This document shows, piece by piece, positions 16,290-24,497 of a DNA stretch of 64,000 nt. Origin of the DNA: Paracoccus sp. R12_2 (lineage in GTDB: Bacteria; Pseudomonadota; Alphaproteobacteria; Rhodobacterales; Rhodobacteraceae). The stretch lies in assembly GCF_017744015.1 (NCBI RefSeq), contig NZ_JAGHRA010000015.1:1-64000 (forward strand), read 5' to 3'. The notes beneath the pieces were generated by a model. The model was not told the origin of the DNA, did no database searches, and saw only the letters and a list, made by a program, of their open reading frames with translations. The first letter of the stretch is position 1. Each line of letters starts with the position of its first letter. The position numbers and the translations under genes were made by a program.

Positions 16290-16400
16290 TCGGTAATCCT
16301 CCGCATGGAGAAGGGGATTCGGACGTGGAATTTTCCTGGCAGGATGGAAAAAGCGATTCCGATGAAGAAGCGCCGTTTCACACTTCCCGCCCCATCACCG
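16290..16400 (+). mobile_element. Relic of an IS3-family element end
   Basis: TCGGTAATCC at 16290-16299, GGAATTTTCC-GGCAGGATG and GATTCCGATGAAGAAG match the element end at the left edge of the window with the same spacing. An OrfA start follows at 16352 (MKKRRFT), but the frame degenerates at once (LPAPSPPKRP), so only the end survives. The orientation is opposite to the left copy: each element lies outside the 16-kb segment between them. Confidence 0.65.
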
Positions 16401-16506
16401 CCCAAGAGGCCGCCACCTACAAGCCGCAGATGAACGGCTTTGAATATAGGACAAGCTCGGATGTGGACCCAATGACGTCTGTCATGTGTCGTCCAGCGTT
16501 CGCCAT

Positions 16507-16640
16507 GCGCTGATGACCGCCCATGTTCTGGACATCGACCAGAAGGTCTGGGTCGACCGCGGCTATGAACCGGCCTATCCGTATCAGGGCTATACTTCGA
16601 TTGCCGATATCGGCGGCTTGCCGGAGGTCGTCTGGCTGTC
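16507..16640 (+). other. Unidentified coding remnant
   Basis: A short frame reads HVLDIDQKVWVDRGYEPAYP and on through DIGGLPEVVWLS before losing coding character. The composition looks like real protein, but I do not recognise the family. It sits between an IS relic and a degraded oxidoreductase and is probably another gene fragment. Confidence 0.3.
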
Positions 16641-16685
16641 CCCTATTGACAGGACAGCGCGGCGCCCCTTGCCGGGGCAGCGGCA

Positions 16686-17010
16686 GGACCGGTCGCGGGC
16701 GACTGTGACGCGGCGGTGGCCGGTGCGGGCTTCACGGGCCTCGGCGTTGCCCGCCGACGGGCGATGGCGGGGAAATCCGTCGCCGTGTCGGAGGCCGCGT
16801 CGGAGGGCGCGGCTGCCTCGGGGCGCAACAGCGGGCGTCTGAACAACGGCAACAGCTACCCGGTCGCGATCAATCTGTTTGGCCCTCCGAAGGCGCGCGA
16901 ACGGCATCATGCTTTCGATGGGGGGGGCATCGGCATGATCGAACGCAACATCGCTTAGTTTCGCCGCAATTTCCAAGCTGTCCATCATGAGGGCGATCCT
17001 GACACGTTTC
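16686..17010 (+). pseudogene. Remnant of an FAD-dependent amine/amino-acid oxidase
   Basis: The translation shows a DAO-type FAD-binding start (DAAVAGAGFTGLGVARRRA), then SGRNSGRLNNG, then GPPKARERHHAFDGGG and MIERNIA before a stop at 16956. This order matches the first 120 or so residues of gamma-glutamylputrescine oxidase-like enzymes. The first glycine motif is altered, there is no start codon with a ribosome-binding site, the rest of the enzyme is absent, and the frame breaks near an 8-G run at 16918-16925. It is a decayed fragment. Confidence 0.6.
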
Positions 17011-17098
17011 ATCCCCGATCAAGCCTGCCTGCTGATCGAGGCGCGCGGCATCCCCGACCAGCCTCTCAATACGGTCACCGCAAGCCTGCCGGCGTCGC

Positions 17099-17854
17099 CT
17101 AGCGAAACAGGATGTGACGCCGCCCGTCCGGCGTGTGGTGAAAATCGCAATCGACCCGGAAGACGCTTCCCAGCAGGGCAGGGGTCAGGACCTGCGCGGC
17201 GGGACCGTCCGCGACGACCCGGCCCTGTTCCAGCACCAGCAGCCGGTCGCAGAACATCGCCGCATGGTTCAGGTCATGCAGCGCGACGATGCTGGTCAGC
17301 CCAAGGGTCGAGATCAGGCGCAGCAGTTCCAGCTGATGCTGAATGTCCAGATGGTTCGTCGGCTCGTCCAGAAACAACTCGCGCGGCTCTTGCGCCAGCG
17401 CGCGGGCGATCTGGACCCGCTGGCGTTCGCCGCCGGACAGGCTCTGCCAACTGGCGCGGCGAAAGGCGGTCATGTCCACCTGATCCAGCGCGCGATCCAC
17501 GGCAGCCATGTCGGCGGCCGAACATCCGGCCAGCGGCGCGCGGTGCGGCGTGCGGCCCAGCATGACGACATCCTGGACGGTGACGTTCATCTCGGTCGCG
17601 GAATGCTGCTGGACCAGTGCGATGCGCTGCGCCAGGTTGCGCCGGCGCATGCGGCCGATGTCCCGCCCGTCCAGCGTCACCCGGCCCCGGTCGGGGCGGC
17701 GCAGCCCGGCCAGCAACCGCAGCAGCGACGACTTGCCTGACCCGTTCGGCCCCAGCAGCCCCAGGATCGTGCCTGGCCGGACCGACAGCGAAACGTCGTG
17801 CAGGATCTGCTTGCGCCCCACGCTCCAGGACAGATTGGCGGCGGCAATGCTCAT
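17099..17854 (-). CDS. Iron-siderophore-type ABC transporter, ATP-binding protein
   Basis: The 251-residue ATPase has Walker A GPNGSGKS (about 34-41), a Q-loop, the ABC signature LSGGERQRVQ near 137, Walker B (ELFLDEP) and the H-loop (ALHDLNHA). It is closest to the FecE/FepC/BtuD group that powers uptake of ferric siderophores, haem or cobalamin at the inner membrane. The gene overlaps the permease stop by 4 bases, and the three genes form a substrate-binding protein-permease-ATPase operon. The substrate cannot be told from sequence alone. Confidence 0.9.
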   Translation of the reverse strand: MSIAAANLSWSVGRKQILHDVSLSVRPGTILGLLGPNGSGKSSLLRLLAGLRRPDRGRVTLDGRDIGRMRRRNLAQRIALVQQHSATEMNVTVQDVVMLGRTPHRAPLAGCSAADMAAVDRALDQVDMTAFRRASWQSLSGGERQRVQIARALAQEPRELFLDEPTNHLDIQHQLELLRLISTLGLTSIVALHDLNHAAMFCDRLLVLEQGRVVADGPAAQVLTPALLGSVFRVDCDFHHTPDGRRHILFR

Positions 17855-18885
17855 TCCGGGCGCCTCGCGCGATACAGGATCAGCGAAAAGCAGGGCACCC
17901 CGACCAGCGCGGTGACGATGCCGATGGGCAGCGTCTGCTGGGTCATGATGCTGCGCGACACGATATCGGCCAGCACCATGAAGACAGCGCCGACGACCGC
18001 GCAGGCCGGCAGCAGCCGCATATGCCCCGGCCCGACCAGAAAGCGCACCGCATGGGGCACGACCAGCCCGACAAAGCCGATGGATCCGACCATGCTGACG
18101 ATCGTTGCGGTGATCAGTGCGGTCGTGACGAACAGCACCAGACGCACGCGACCCACGGCAATGCCCATCGAGGCCGCCGCGTCATCGCCGAAGGTAAAGG
18201 CGTCCAGCGCACGGGCATAACAGATGCAGATGGCCAGCCCGAACAGCATGACCACCACCAGCAGCTGGAACTCGGGCCAGCGGACGCCGCCGAAACTGCC
18301 CAACAGCCAGAACATCACGTCCCGGGCCTGCTGCGCATTTCCCGAGGTGGTGACGATATAGGCGGTCAGCGCGTTGAACAGCTGCGCCGCGGCCACCCCC
18401 GCCAGGATGGTCCGGTCGGGCCCGCCGCGTCCGCCGTTCGACAAGAGCGCCACGAAGGCAAAGGCCGCCAGCGCCCCCGCAAAGGCCCCGGCGCTGAGCG
18501 AGACGGCGCCCGCGCCGACACCCAGGATGATCACCGCCACCGCGCCGGTCGAGGCCCCGGCCGACACGCCCAGGACGTAGGGTTCGGCCAGCGTGTTGCG
18601 CAGCAGCGATTGCAGGATCGCGCCGCACATGGCCAGCCCCGCCCCGCACAGCGCGGCGACCAGTGCGCGGCTGAGCCGCAGATCCCAGATCACGCTGTCC
18701 TGGATGCGGCTGACCTCGGCCTGCGACCAGCCCAGGTGGCGGGCCAGCGACAATCCGACCGTGGGCAGCGGAATGCGCATCTCTCCGATACTGACGGCCA
18801 GGCCGACGGCCAGCGTCAGGGCCGCAAGGGACACGGCGACCAGGGCGGCGAATCCGCCCCGGCCGGGCAGGGCGACCGTGCTCAT
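17851..18885 (-). CDS. FecCD-family ABC transporter permease
   Basis: The 344-residue membrane protein belongs to the FecCD/BtuC family, with about ten hydrophobic segments. Family marks are LRLSRALVAALCGAGLAMCG and then LAEPYVLGVSAGAS, GSFGG, and GFVGLVVPHAVRFLVGPGH near the end, which contacts the ATPase. It starts with ATG 18885, overlapping the stop of the binding-protein gene by 4 bases; longer open-frame starts upstream would lie inside that gene. It forms the channel of the importer. Confidence 0.92.
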   Translation of the reverse strand: MSTVALPGRGGFAALVAVSLAALTLAVGLAVSIGEMRIPLPTVGLSLARHLGWSQAEVSRIQDSVIWDLRLSRALVAALCGAGLAMCGAILQSLLRNTLAEPYVLGVSAGASTGAVAVIILGVGAGAVSLSAGAFAGALAAFAFVALLSNGGRGGPDRTILAGVAAAQLFNALTAYIVTTSGNAQQARDVMFWLLGSFGGVRWPEFQLLVVVMLFGLAICICYARALDAFTFGDDAAASMGIAVGRVRLVLFVTTALITATIVSMVGSIGFVGLVVPHAVRFLVGPGHMRLLPACAVVGAVFMVLADIVSRSIMTQQTLPIGIVTALVGVPCFSLILYRARRPE

Positions 18886-19889
18886 TCCTGGCGGGATTCC
18901 AACTGCCGGGCAAGTTCCTCGGCGCCATAGATGGTGCGGATGGTCGGATTCATCGCGGCCCCGTTCATGGTCAGGATGTTCCCCTGCTTGACGGCGGGCA
19001 TCTGGCTGACCGACGGGTCGGTGGTCAGAAATTCGATCTTGGTCTCGGCCCGATCCAGATCCCACCGGTTCCGGTCCAGCGACGCAGCGACGATATAGGT
19101 CGGATCGGCGGCGATGATCCCTTCCCAGCCGACGGTGGGCCATTCGGCCTTGGTCGTGATCGCGTTGCTGCCGCCCAACAGATCGGCGATGAAGCCCGAA
19201 GCGCCGTTCCGGCCGCCCAGATAGGCGTCATCGGCCGCCGAAGGGCTGGAAAACCAGAACAGGAAAGTCGTGTCCTCGTCCTTGTCGAACCGGGCGCGCA
19301 GGTCTGCCTCGCGCTGCTTGAACTGTTCGATCAGCGCCTGTCCCCGATCGGCCACGTCGAAGATTCGCGAAAGCTCGTCGATTTCCTGATAGAGCAGGCC
19401 CATGTTCCACAGCTGATCACGGCTGCCATAGATGTCGCCGGCGTCGTCGCGCGTGTTGCAGATCCCCGGCGACAGATAGCTGGGAATGCCCAGATCCGCG
19501 AAATCCTGACGCTTGGCGACCTTGCTTTCGTCGCCCAGCAACAGCGGCAGCTGCGCCGCCACGAAGTCGGGTTCCTTGGCAAGGATGCCTTCCAGGGTGG
19601 GCAGTTCGACGGACAGGATCTCGACCTGTTCGTTGGCCTCTTCCAGTTCCGGCAGCACCTTCGTCGGCCAGAAGGCCGAGGCGGCCAGCCGGTCCTGAAG
19701 GCCCAGCATCAGCAGGATCTCGGCACTGTTCTGGCCCAGGGCGACGGCATTCTGCGGCGCCTGCTCGACCGTGATCTCGACCCCGCAATTCTGCAGCGTC
19801 AGGGGATAGCGCGTCGGCTCGGCATGCACAGGCGCCGCGAAGGCGATGGCGCCAAGAACTGCCGGAAGGAAACGTGATGTAAGGTTCAT
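18882..19889 (-). CDS. Periplasmic substrate-binding protein of the iron-type ABC importer
   Basis: The 335-residue protein has a signal peptide (MNLTSRFLPAVLGAIAFAAP, cleavage near VHA) and a type-III periplasmic binding fold of the FecB/BtuF kind: VALGQNSAEILLMLGL near residue 48 and KEPDFVAAQ, then PTVGWEGIIAADPTYIV in the C-lobe. It would hand a chelated metal or cofactor to the FecCD permease. ATG 19889 is chosen because it gives the signal peptide. It is the first gene of the operon; the upstream region has repeated TAGTTG motifs. Confidence 0.88.
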   Translation of the reverse strand: MNLTSRFLPAVLGAIAFAAPVHAEPTRYPLTLQNCGVEITVEQAPQNAVALGQNSAEILLMLGLQDRLAASAFWPTKVLPELEEANEQVEILSVELPTLEGILAKEPDFVAAQLPLLLGDESKVAKRQDFADLGIPSYLSPGICNTRDDAGDIYGSRDQLWNMGLLYQEIDELSRIFDVADRGQALIEQFKQREADLRARFDKDEDTTFLFWFSSPSAADDAYLGGRNGASGFIADLLGGSNAITTKAEWPTVGWEGIIAADPTYIVAASLDRNRWDLDRAETKIEFLTTDPSVSQMPAVKQGNILTMNGAAMNPTIRTIYGAEELARQLESRQE

Positions 19890-19949
19890 GGTCCGCCGTC
19901 CATAGCTGGATCGTGTTTCGCGGCGGATAGCACCGTGGCCACCGGGCGG

Positions 19950-19970
19950 CAACTAAAATAGTCAACTACT
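19950..19970 (-). promoter_or_regulatory. Repeated TAGTTG motifs upstream of the importer operon
   Basis: On the minus strand two TAGTTG copies lie 13 bases apart, with a short TAGT-TG-ACTA palindrome in the first, about 60 bases before the binding-protein start. The spacing suits a regulator or part of a promoter (the first copy includes TTGACT). An iron-responsive role is only a guess from the neighbour. Confidence 0.3.
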
Positions 19971-20170
19971 CGGGGCCTGCGGGGCGTTGTTGAAGGGGCC
20001 TCTCGGACTCTTTGCGTCAGGCATGACCAAGGCTGACGACCTGCGTGGCCTCACATGTGGTCGCGGGTCCACGCAACCTGCATGGGCGGTTCCGCGTGAC
20101 AGAGCGTCGAGAAGACCGGCCCAGGCGCGTCAACCGAGACGGCGCCCGGCTGACGTTGTCGCGGCAAACT
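19971..20170. other. Intergenic stretch without a recognised gene
   Basis: Together with the flanking motifs this makes about 310 bases between the importer operon and the L,D-transpeptidase terminator. I see only short frames without family resemblance. It contains the importer promoter region at its left. Confidence 0.4.
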
Positions 20171-20193
20171 GAAAAAGGGGGCCTCGCGGCCCC
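20171..20193 (-). terminator. Rho-independent terminator of the L,D-transpeptidase gene
   Basis: On the minus strand GGGGCC-GCGA-GGCCCC forms a perfect 6-base-pair stem with a 4-base loop, followed by a run of five T. It begins 10 bases after the transpeptidase stop codon. Confidence 0.9.
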
Positions 20194-20203
20194 ACTCTGG
20201 AAG

Positions 20204-20854
20204 TCAGATCAGCAGCACCTGCGTGCCGACATTCGACAACCCGAACAATTCCTGGATATGTTCGTTATACAGACCGATGCAGCCGTTAGACGATTTCCGG
20301 CCGATCTTGCGCGTGTCGTGCGTGCCGTGGATGCGGTAATACTGCCAGGACAGATACAGCGCATGAGTACCAAGCGGGTTGTCCGGGCCCGGCGGCACGA
20401 AATCCGGCCATTCGGGATTGCGTTCCTTCATCTCGGGCGTGGGTGCCCAGGACGGTCCTTCAACCTTGCGGATCACCTCGGTCCGGCCGGTGCGAGTCAG
20501 GTCTTGGCTGACCGGGATCGACGACGGATAGACGCGATAGACGCTTTCGTCCTCGGACCAGAAATGCACCGCGCGCGAGGTGATGTCGCACAGGATCGCA
20601 CCATTGGTCAGATGTTCGAAATAGGGCCGCCAGTCCTGTGCGCGGAAGCTGGAAATGTTGTGGCGCTGGTTGGTCTGGGCGTCGTACTGCACCGCCCCCG
20701 CATCCGGCGTTGCGCCAGTAGTCGCGCCGACGATCGGCTGGCCTGTATAGGGGTCGAACTGCTGCGCGACGGACGGCAGCGCCAGACCGGCCGCGCCAAG
20801 CGCTGCGGCCGAACCCAAGAAGGCCCGGCGGTTGAGGGCAGATGATCTGCGCAT
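20204..20854 (-). CDS. L,D-transpeptidase, Tat-exported
   Basis: The 216-residue protein carries a twin-arginine-type signal (NRRAFLGSAAALGAAGLALP) and a YkuD domain with the catalytic pattern HGTHDTRKIG...SNGCIGL near the C-terminus, His and Cys being the active residues. Such enzymes make 3-3 cross-links in peptidoglycan or attach proteins to it. An ATG two codons upstream is possible, but the AAGGA sequence is better spaced for ATG 20854. The gene is transcribed alone and has its own terminator. Confidence 0.9.
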   Translation of the reverse strand: MRRSSALNRRAFLGSAAALGAAGLALPSVAQQFDPYTGQPIVGATTGATPDAGAVQYDAQTNQRHNISSFRAQDWRPYFEHLTNGAILCDITSRAVHFWSEDESVYRVYPSSIPVSQDLTRTGRTEVIRKVEGPSWAPTPEMKERNPEWPDFVPPGPDNPLGTHALYLSWQYYRIHGTHDTRKIGRKSSNGCIGLYNEHIQELFGLSNVGTQVLLI

Positions 20855-21077
20855 CGGCATATGTCCTTCGTTCGGATGGCCGTTCTTGCGGACGGCCTTG
20901 ACTGCTCCGCCTCATGCGGATGGCGAAATATATACGCGTTTCACGGGTTTCGGGCAAATCACAAACCGCTGTCAGAGGCGGCGCTGCAACACCTTTGGCC
21001 GCTCACGGATTCTTGCGTTTGAAGCGGCGCGTGGCATTGGATAGACCTTCGCCTGACGCCTTTGAGGGATGCCGATA

Positions 21078-21590
21078 ATGTTGAAATTCAAGTTGCTTGC
21101 GGTGATGTCGCTGATCGCGCTGGCTGCCTGCCAGCCGCGCACCGCGCCGCAACTGGGCACTGACGGACAGCCGCTGCCGGTCGCCTATCGCATCGATCAG
21201 CGCGAGGCTGCGGAAATTCCCGGCCGTGTGTTGCAGCAAATCAACATGCTGCGCGCCAATACTGGCGCGGCGCCACTGACCCTGAACCCGCAACTCAGCG
21301 CCGCGGCGCTGGCCCATTCGCGTGACATGGCGGCGCAGAACCGGGCCTGGCATTGGGGGTCTGACGGCTCGTCGCCGCTGGACCGGGTGCGCGCGCAGGG
21401 CTATCTTGGCCATGTGGCTGGCGAGAATATCTCGGAAACCTATGAAAACGACATCCAGACGTTGAATGCCTGGATGGCCGAGCGTGACACCCGCGATGTG
21501 ATCATGGACCCCGCCGCGACCAATCTGGGCATTGCCTGGTATCAGGAACCCTCGGGCAAGGTTTGGTGGACGCTGCTGACCGGGGCGTAA
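21078..21590 (+). CDS. CAP-domain (SCP-like) lipoprotein
   Basis: The 170-residue protein starts with a lipoprotein signal (LLAVMSLIALAAC, lipobox LAAC) and continues as a CAP/SCP domain: VLQQINMLRANTGAAPLTLN, AALAHSRDMA, HWGSDGSSPLDRV, GENIS and a C-terminal GIAWYQ strand. These proteins act outside the cytoplasm; the function in bacteria is mostly unknown. ATG 21078 is chosen over an ATG 9 bases earlier because GAGGG is then properly spaced. Convergent with the hydrolase gene downstream. Confidence 0.85.
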   Translation: MLKFKLLAVMSLIALAACQPRTAPQLGTDGQPLPVAYRIDQREAAEIPGRVLQQINMLRANTGAAPLTLNPQLSAAALAHSRDMAAQNRAWHWGSDGSSPLDRVRAQGYLGHVAGENISETYENDIQTLNAWMAERDTRDVIMDPAATNLGIAWYQEPSGKVWWTLLTGA

Positions 21591-21604
21591 CAGCAGCCTG
21601 TCCG

Positions 21605-21623
21605 GGCCACGTTCCTCGTGGCC
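21605..21623. terminator. Hairpin between convergent genes
   Basis: GGCCACG-TTCCT-CGTGGCC forms a perfect 7-base-pair stem in the 48 bases between the CAP-protein stop (21590) and the hydrolase stop (21639). No T-run follows, so it may act as a weak terminator for both sides. Confidence 0.45.
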
Positions 21624-21638
21624 GACGGCATCATCTGC

Positions 21639-22595
21639 CTAGTCGCGCAAGCCGTTCAGAAACGCGATGATCGCCTTGCCGATACGGGCATGGGCCTGTT
21701 TCCGGGCCTCGGGCGATGGGCCGCACAGCGCCGGATCGCCCCCGTCTTCCAGCAGGATCCGGGCGCCCTTGGCGGTGCAGACCGGAAACGCGTCGAAGGG
21801 GCTGGCCTGGGGCAGATCCTGAATGCCGTTGCCGGCGATGGATTTCTGTTTGTCCGACAGGATCAGCAGCGTGGGGACCGCGTCGGACGCCGCGTCGCCT
21901 ACAAAGGCCGCCGCATATTCCGGGTCCAGCGCAACAGCCGCGCCGATCCGCAAATCGCGCCGAGATCGGTCAAGCCTGTCCCTGTCCACCTGTTCGGGCG
22001 CGACATCATGGGCCGCGAACCATGCGCAGTCGGGGCCGCCCGCGTCGTCGCCTGAACAACTGCGAAGGTATCCGTCCGGGTCAAGCCTGCGCCCCGCGAT
22101 GGACAGGGCCGCCGTGCCGCCAAGGGCGAAGCCCGCGACGGCGATCTTGTCCCTGTCCGCGTGATCCGACCAGACAGGATCGCCAAGAACCAGATCCAGA
22201 GCATCGCGGATATCGTCGGGACGGCGCCAGATTTCATCGACGGCCTGCCGCGGGTTCTCTGGGCGGGGGCCGTTCACCTCGACCACCAGAAACCCCGCTT
22301 GTGCCAGGGCCGCAGCAAGCCATGCGCCGGAATTTGCGGCGGATCTCAGACCGCCATGGGACAGCATGACCAGCGGCAACCGGCCTGACGGGACCGGCGC
22401 ATCCGCGGCCGCGGGGGCGCCCTCGAACACCGCGTTTGCGCCGACCGTGACCGACGCGTCTGCTTCTGCGGGATACCAGATCGACAGGGCAAGCGGCCGT
22501 TCGGCGGTATCGATGACCTGCATCACGCCCGGTGCCGATCGGGCCATGCCGGGCGCGGCCAGCATGAACAGAAGCGGAAGCACAGCAAACTTCAT
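21639..22595 (-). CDS. Secreted alpha/beta hydrolase (dienelactone-hydrolase-like)
   Basis: The 318-residue protein has a signal peptide (KFAVLPLLFMLAAPGMARS) and an alpha/beta-hydrolase fold: VMLSHGGLRSAANS forms the oxyanion region, and the nucleophile elbow appears as VAGFALGG, where the usual Ser is replaced by Phe-Ala, so catalysis is doubtful or uses another arrangement. Related proteins are annotated as platelet-activating-factor acetylhydrolase or dienelactone hydrolase. ATG 22595 gives the signal peptide. Substrate unknown. Confidence 0.7.
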   Translation of the reverse strand: MKFAVLPLLFMLAAPGMARSAPGVMQVIDTAERPLALSIWYPAEADASVTVGANAVFEGAPAAADAPVPSGRLPLVMLSHGGLRSAANSGAWLAAALAQAGFLVVEVNGPRPENPRQAVDEIWRRPDDIRDALDLVLGDPVWSDHADRDKIAVAGFALGGTAALSIAGRRLDPDGYLRSCSGDDAGGPDCAWFAAHDVAPEQVDRDRLDRSRRDLRIGAAVALDPEYAAAFVGDAASDAVPTLLILSDKQKSIAGNGIQDLPQASPFDAFPVCTAKGARILLEDGGDPALCGPSPEARKQAHARIGKAIIAFLNGLRD

Positions 22596-22694
22596 TTTGC
22601 GGCTCTGCCGTGATCGGCGGGATCGGACATCACGTGTCTTGTCTCGGCGCTGATGATCCGGCTGCCCGTTGGTCCGCAGGCAGCCGACATGCAA

Positions 22695-23213
22695 TCAGGG
22701 ATAGATGACGATCGGCACGCCGGGGCGCAGCATGGCGTAGACATCCTCGATCTCTTCGTCCTTGACCGCGATGCATCCCGCCGTCCAGTCGCGCTTCTTG
22801 GGTGCAAGCGCGTTGCCCTCGGGCCCCCAGCCATGGATGAAGATGTCACCGCCGGGCTTCTGACCCAGCGCCTCGGCGAAGGCGGTGTCGCGTTCGTTCG
22901 GATAAGAGACACCCACCGACAGGTGATAGGCGCTGCGCGGGTTGAAGCGGTCGATGAAATAGACGCCCTCGGGGGTCTTGCCGTCGCCCTCGAACTGCTT
23001 GGTGCCGATCGGCTCGTTGCCCAGGCCGATGTCATAGGACTTCAGCACGGTCTGGTTGTTCAGCAGATACATCCGCCGCTTGCCCTTGTTGACGACGACC
23101 TGCGTCACCGGGGGGCCGTTATAGGTCTTGAACCTGGATTTCGTGGAACCGCACGCCGCCAGCATGGCCAGCAGCGAAATGGTGACGCTCCGTCGGGTTG
23201 CTCGATACATCAC
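22695..23213 (-). CDS. L,D-transpeptidase family lipoprotein
   Basis: The 172-residue protein starts with a lipoprotein signal (SVTISLLAMLAAC) and has a YkuD-type domain: VVNKGKRRMYLLN, YDIGLGNEPIGTKQFEGDGK, then FIHGWGP and DWTAGCIAVKDEEIED with the catalytic His and Cys. It would modify peptidoglycan from the periplasmic side of a membrane. It is the second transpeptidase in 3 kb but only distantly like the first. It lies upstream of the hydrolase on the same strand with a 99-base gap. Confidence 0.88.
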   Translation of the reverse strand: MMYRATRRSVTISLLAMLAACGSTKSRFKTYNGPPVTQVVVNKGKRRMYLLNNQTVLKSYDIGLGNEPIGTKQFEGDGKTPEGVYFIDRFNPRSAYHLSVGVSYPNERDTAFAEALGQKPGGDIFIHGWGPEGNALAPKKRDWTAGCIAVKDEEIEDVYAMLRPGVPIVIYP

Positions 23214-23273
23214 TGCCTCGGATGGTATGTCTTGTTTTTATGCGCCTTGATTAGCACGAAACCCGTAACCGGG

Positions 23274-24497
23274 CTAGCGGCGCAGGATCTGCGCGACGAT
23301 CTCGACATGCGGGGAAAAGCGGAACTGATCGACCACCCACAGCCGCGCCAGATGCAGTCCGCCCTCGGCCAATATCCGCGCATCCCTTGCAAAATTCACC
23401 GGATCGCAGGCGACGAAGGCGATCTTATCAATCCCCGAGGCAGCGATCTGGCGGCATTGCGCCTCGGCACCCGCTCGGGGCGGGTCGATCACGATTGCGT
23501 CAAAGCGGGCAATTTCGTCGGCCAGCAAGGGGTTGCGGGCAAGATCGCGAATCTCGGTGGTGATGCGGTGCAGCCCCTGCGCGTTGCGCCATCCGGCATC
23601 CAGCGCGGCCAGCGGCGCGCCCAGCCCCTCGACCGCGTGGACCGGGGCGATCTGTGCCAGCGGCAGGCTGAAGGTGCCGCAGCCGGCGAACAGATCGGCG
23701 ATCATCGATGCACCTGACGTGATCTCGCGCACGGCGGCCAGCAGCGCCGCCTCGCCCTCGGCTGTGGCCTGCAGGAACGCCCCCGGCGGCGGCACGACCT
23801 GCGCCCGCCCCATCGGCAGGGCCGGCGCACGGCGGGTGATCGGCTGGCCGTCCCAGTCCAGTCGCGCCAGATCACCCTGATCGCACAGCGCGGCCAGCGT
23901 CTGGAACAGTTCCGTATCCAGCGCCTTGCCGCCCCGCGCCGCAACGTCCAGCCCGGCCGGGCCGTGGATCACCGTCAGCGTCATTTCGGCCGACCGCGAT
24001 GCGCCCGCGGCGACGATCCGGTTCAGCAAGGGCAGCGCCGCGACGATCCGAGGGTGCATGACATGGCAATCGGCAAGATCCACGATCACATCCGAGGCGC
24101 GGGAGTGAAACCCGACCAGCGCGCCCTTTTTCGTCCGCCGCGCCGACAGCACCGCCCGCCGCCGCGACCGCAGCGGCGACACATGGACCCCCGCGACCGG
24201 CGCATCCAGACCCTGCGCGGCCAGTGCCGTCTCGACCACCTGCCGCTTCCACGCGGTGGTAAAATCCTCGGTGGCATGCATCAGCGAACAACCCCCGCAG
24301 GCGCGGTAATGCCCGCAGACCGGCTTTATCCGGTCGGCCGAGGCGGTGAGAATGCGCGGCGCGGCGATCCGACCCTCCGCGGCCTCGCCCTCGATCACCT
24401 CGCCGGGCAGGGTCAGCGGGGCCAGCGCCCGGGCCTGATCGCCCACCGCGACACCGTCGCCGCGCCGCCCCAGCCTTTCGATCCGCCAGATGCTCAC
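23274..24497 (-). CDS. Class I SAM-dependent RNA m5U methyltransferase (RlmC/RlmD/TrmA type)
   Basis: The 407-residue enzyme has a short N-terminal TRAM-like region, iron-sulfur cysteines (CGHYRACGGC at about 62-71 and a Cys near 145), and a methyltransferase domain with LFAGCGTFSLPLA, the DPPR motif (VIDPPRAG) and ACDP with the catalytic Cys near 375. Enzymes of this family methylate uridine 5 positions in 23S rRNA or tRNA; which one cannot be told. The start overlaps the upstream ABC transporter stop by 4 bases. Confidence 0.9.
   Translation of the reverse strand: MSIWRIERLGRRGDGVAVGDQARALAPLTLPGEVIEGEAAEGRIAAPRILTASADRIKPVCGHYRACGGCSLMHATEDFTTAWKRQVVETALAAQGLDAPVAGVHVSPLRSRRRAVLSARRTKKGALVGFHSRASDVIVDLADCHVMHPRIVAALPLLNRIVAAGASRSAEMTLTVIHGPAGLDVAARGGKALDTELFQTLAALCDQGDLARLDWDGQPITRRAPALPMGRAQVVPPPGAFLQATAEGEAALLAAVREITSGASMIADLFAGCGTFSLPLAQIAPVHAVEGLGAPLAALDAGWRNAQGLHRITTEIRDLARNPLLADEIARFDAIVIDPPRAGAEAQCRQIAASGIDKIAFVACDPVNFARDARILAEGGLHLARLWVVDQFRFSPHVEIVAQILRR

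Noticed and set aside
17617-18930. Plus-strand frame of about 430 codons opposite the FecCD permease
   Set aside because: His/Gln/Arg-rich and without motifs; the permease on the other strand has full family signatures.
19890-20200. Cobalamin riboswitch upstream of the ABC importer
   Set aside because: No B12-box-like conserved segment was found on the coding strand.
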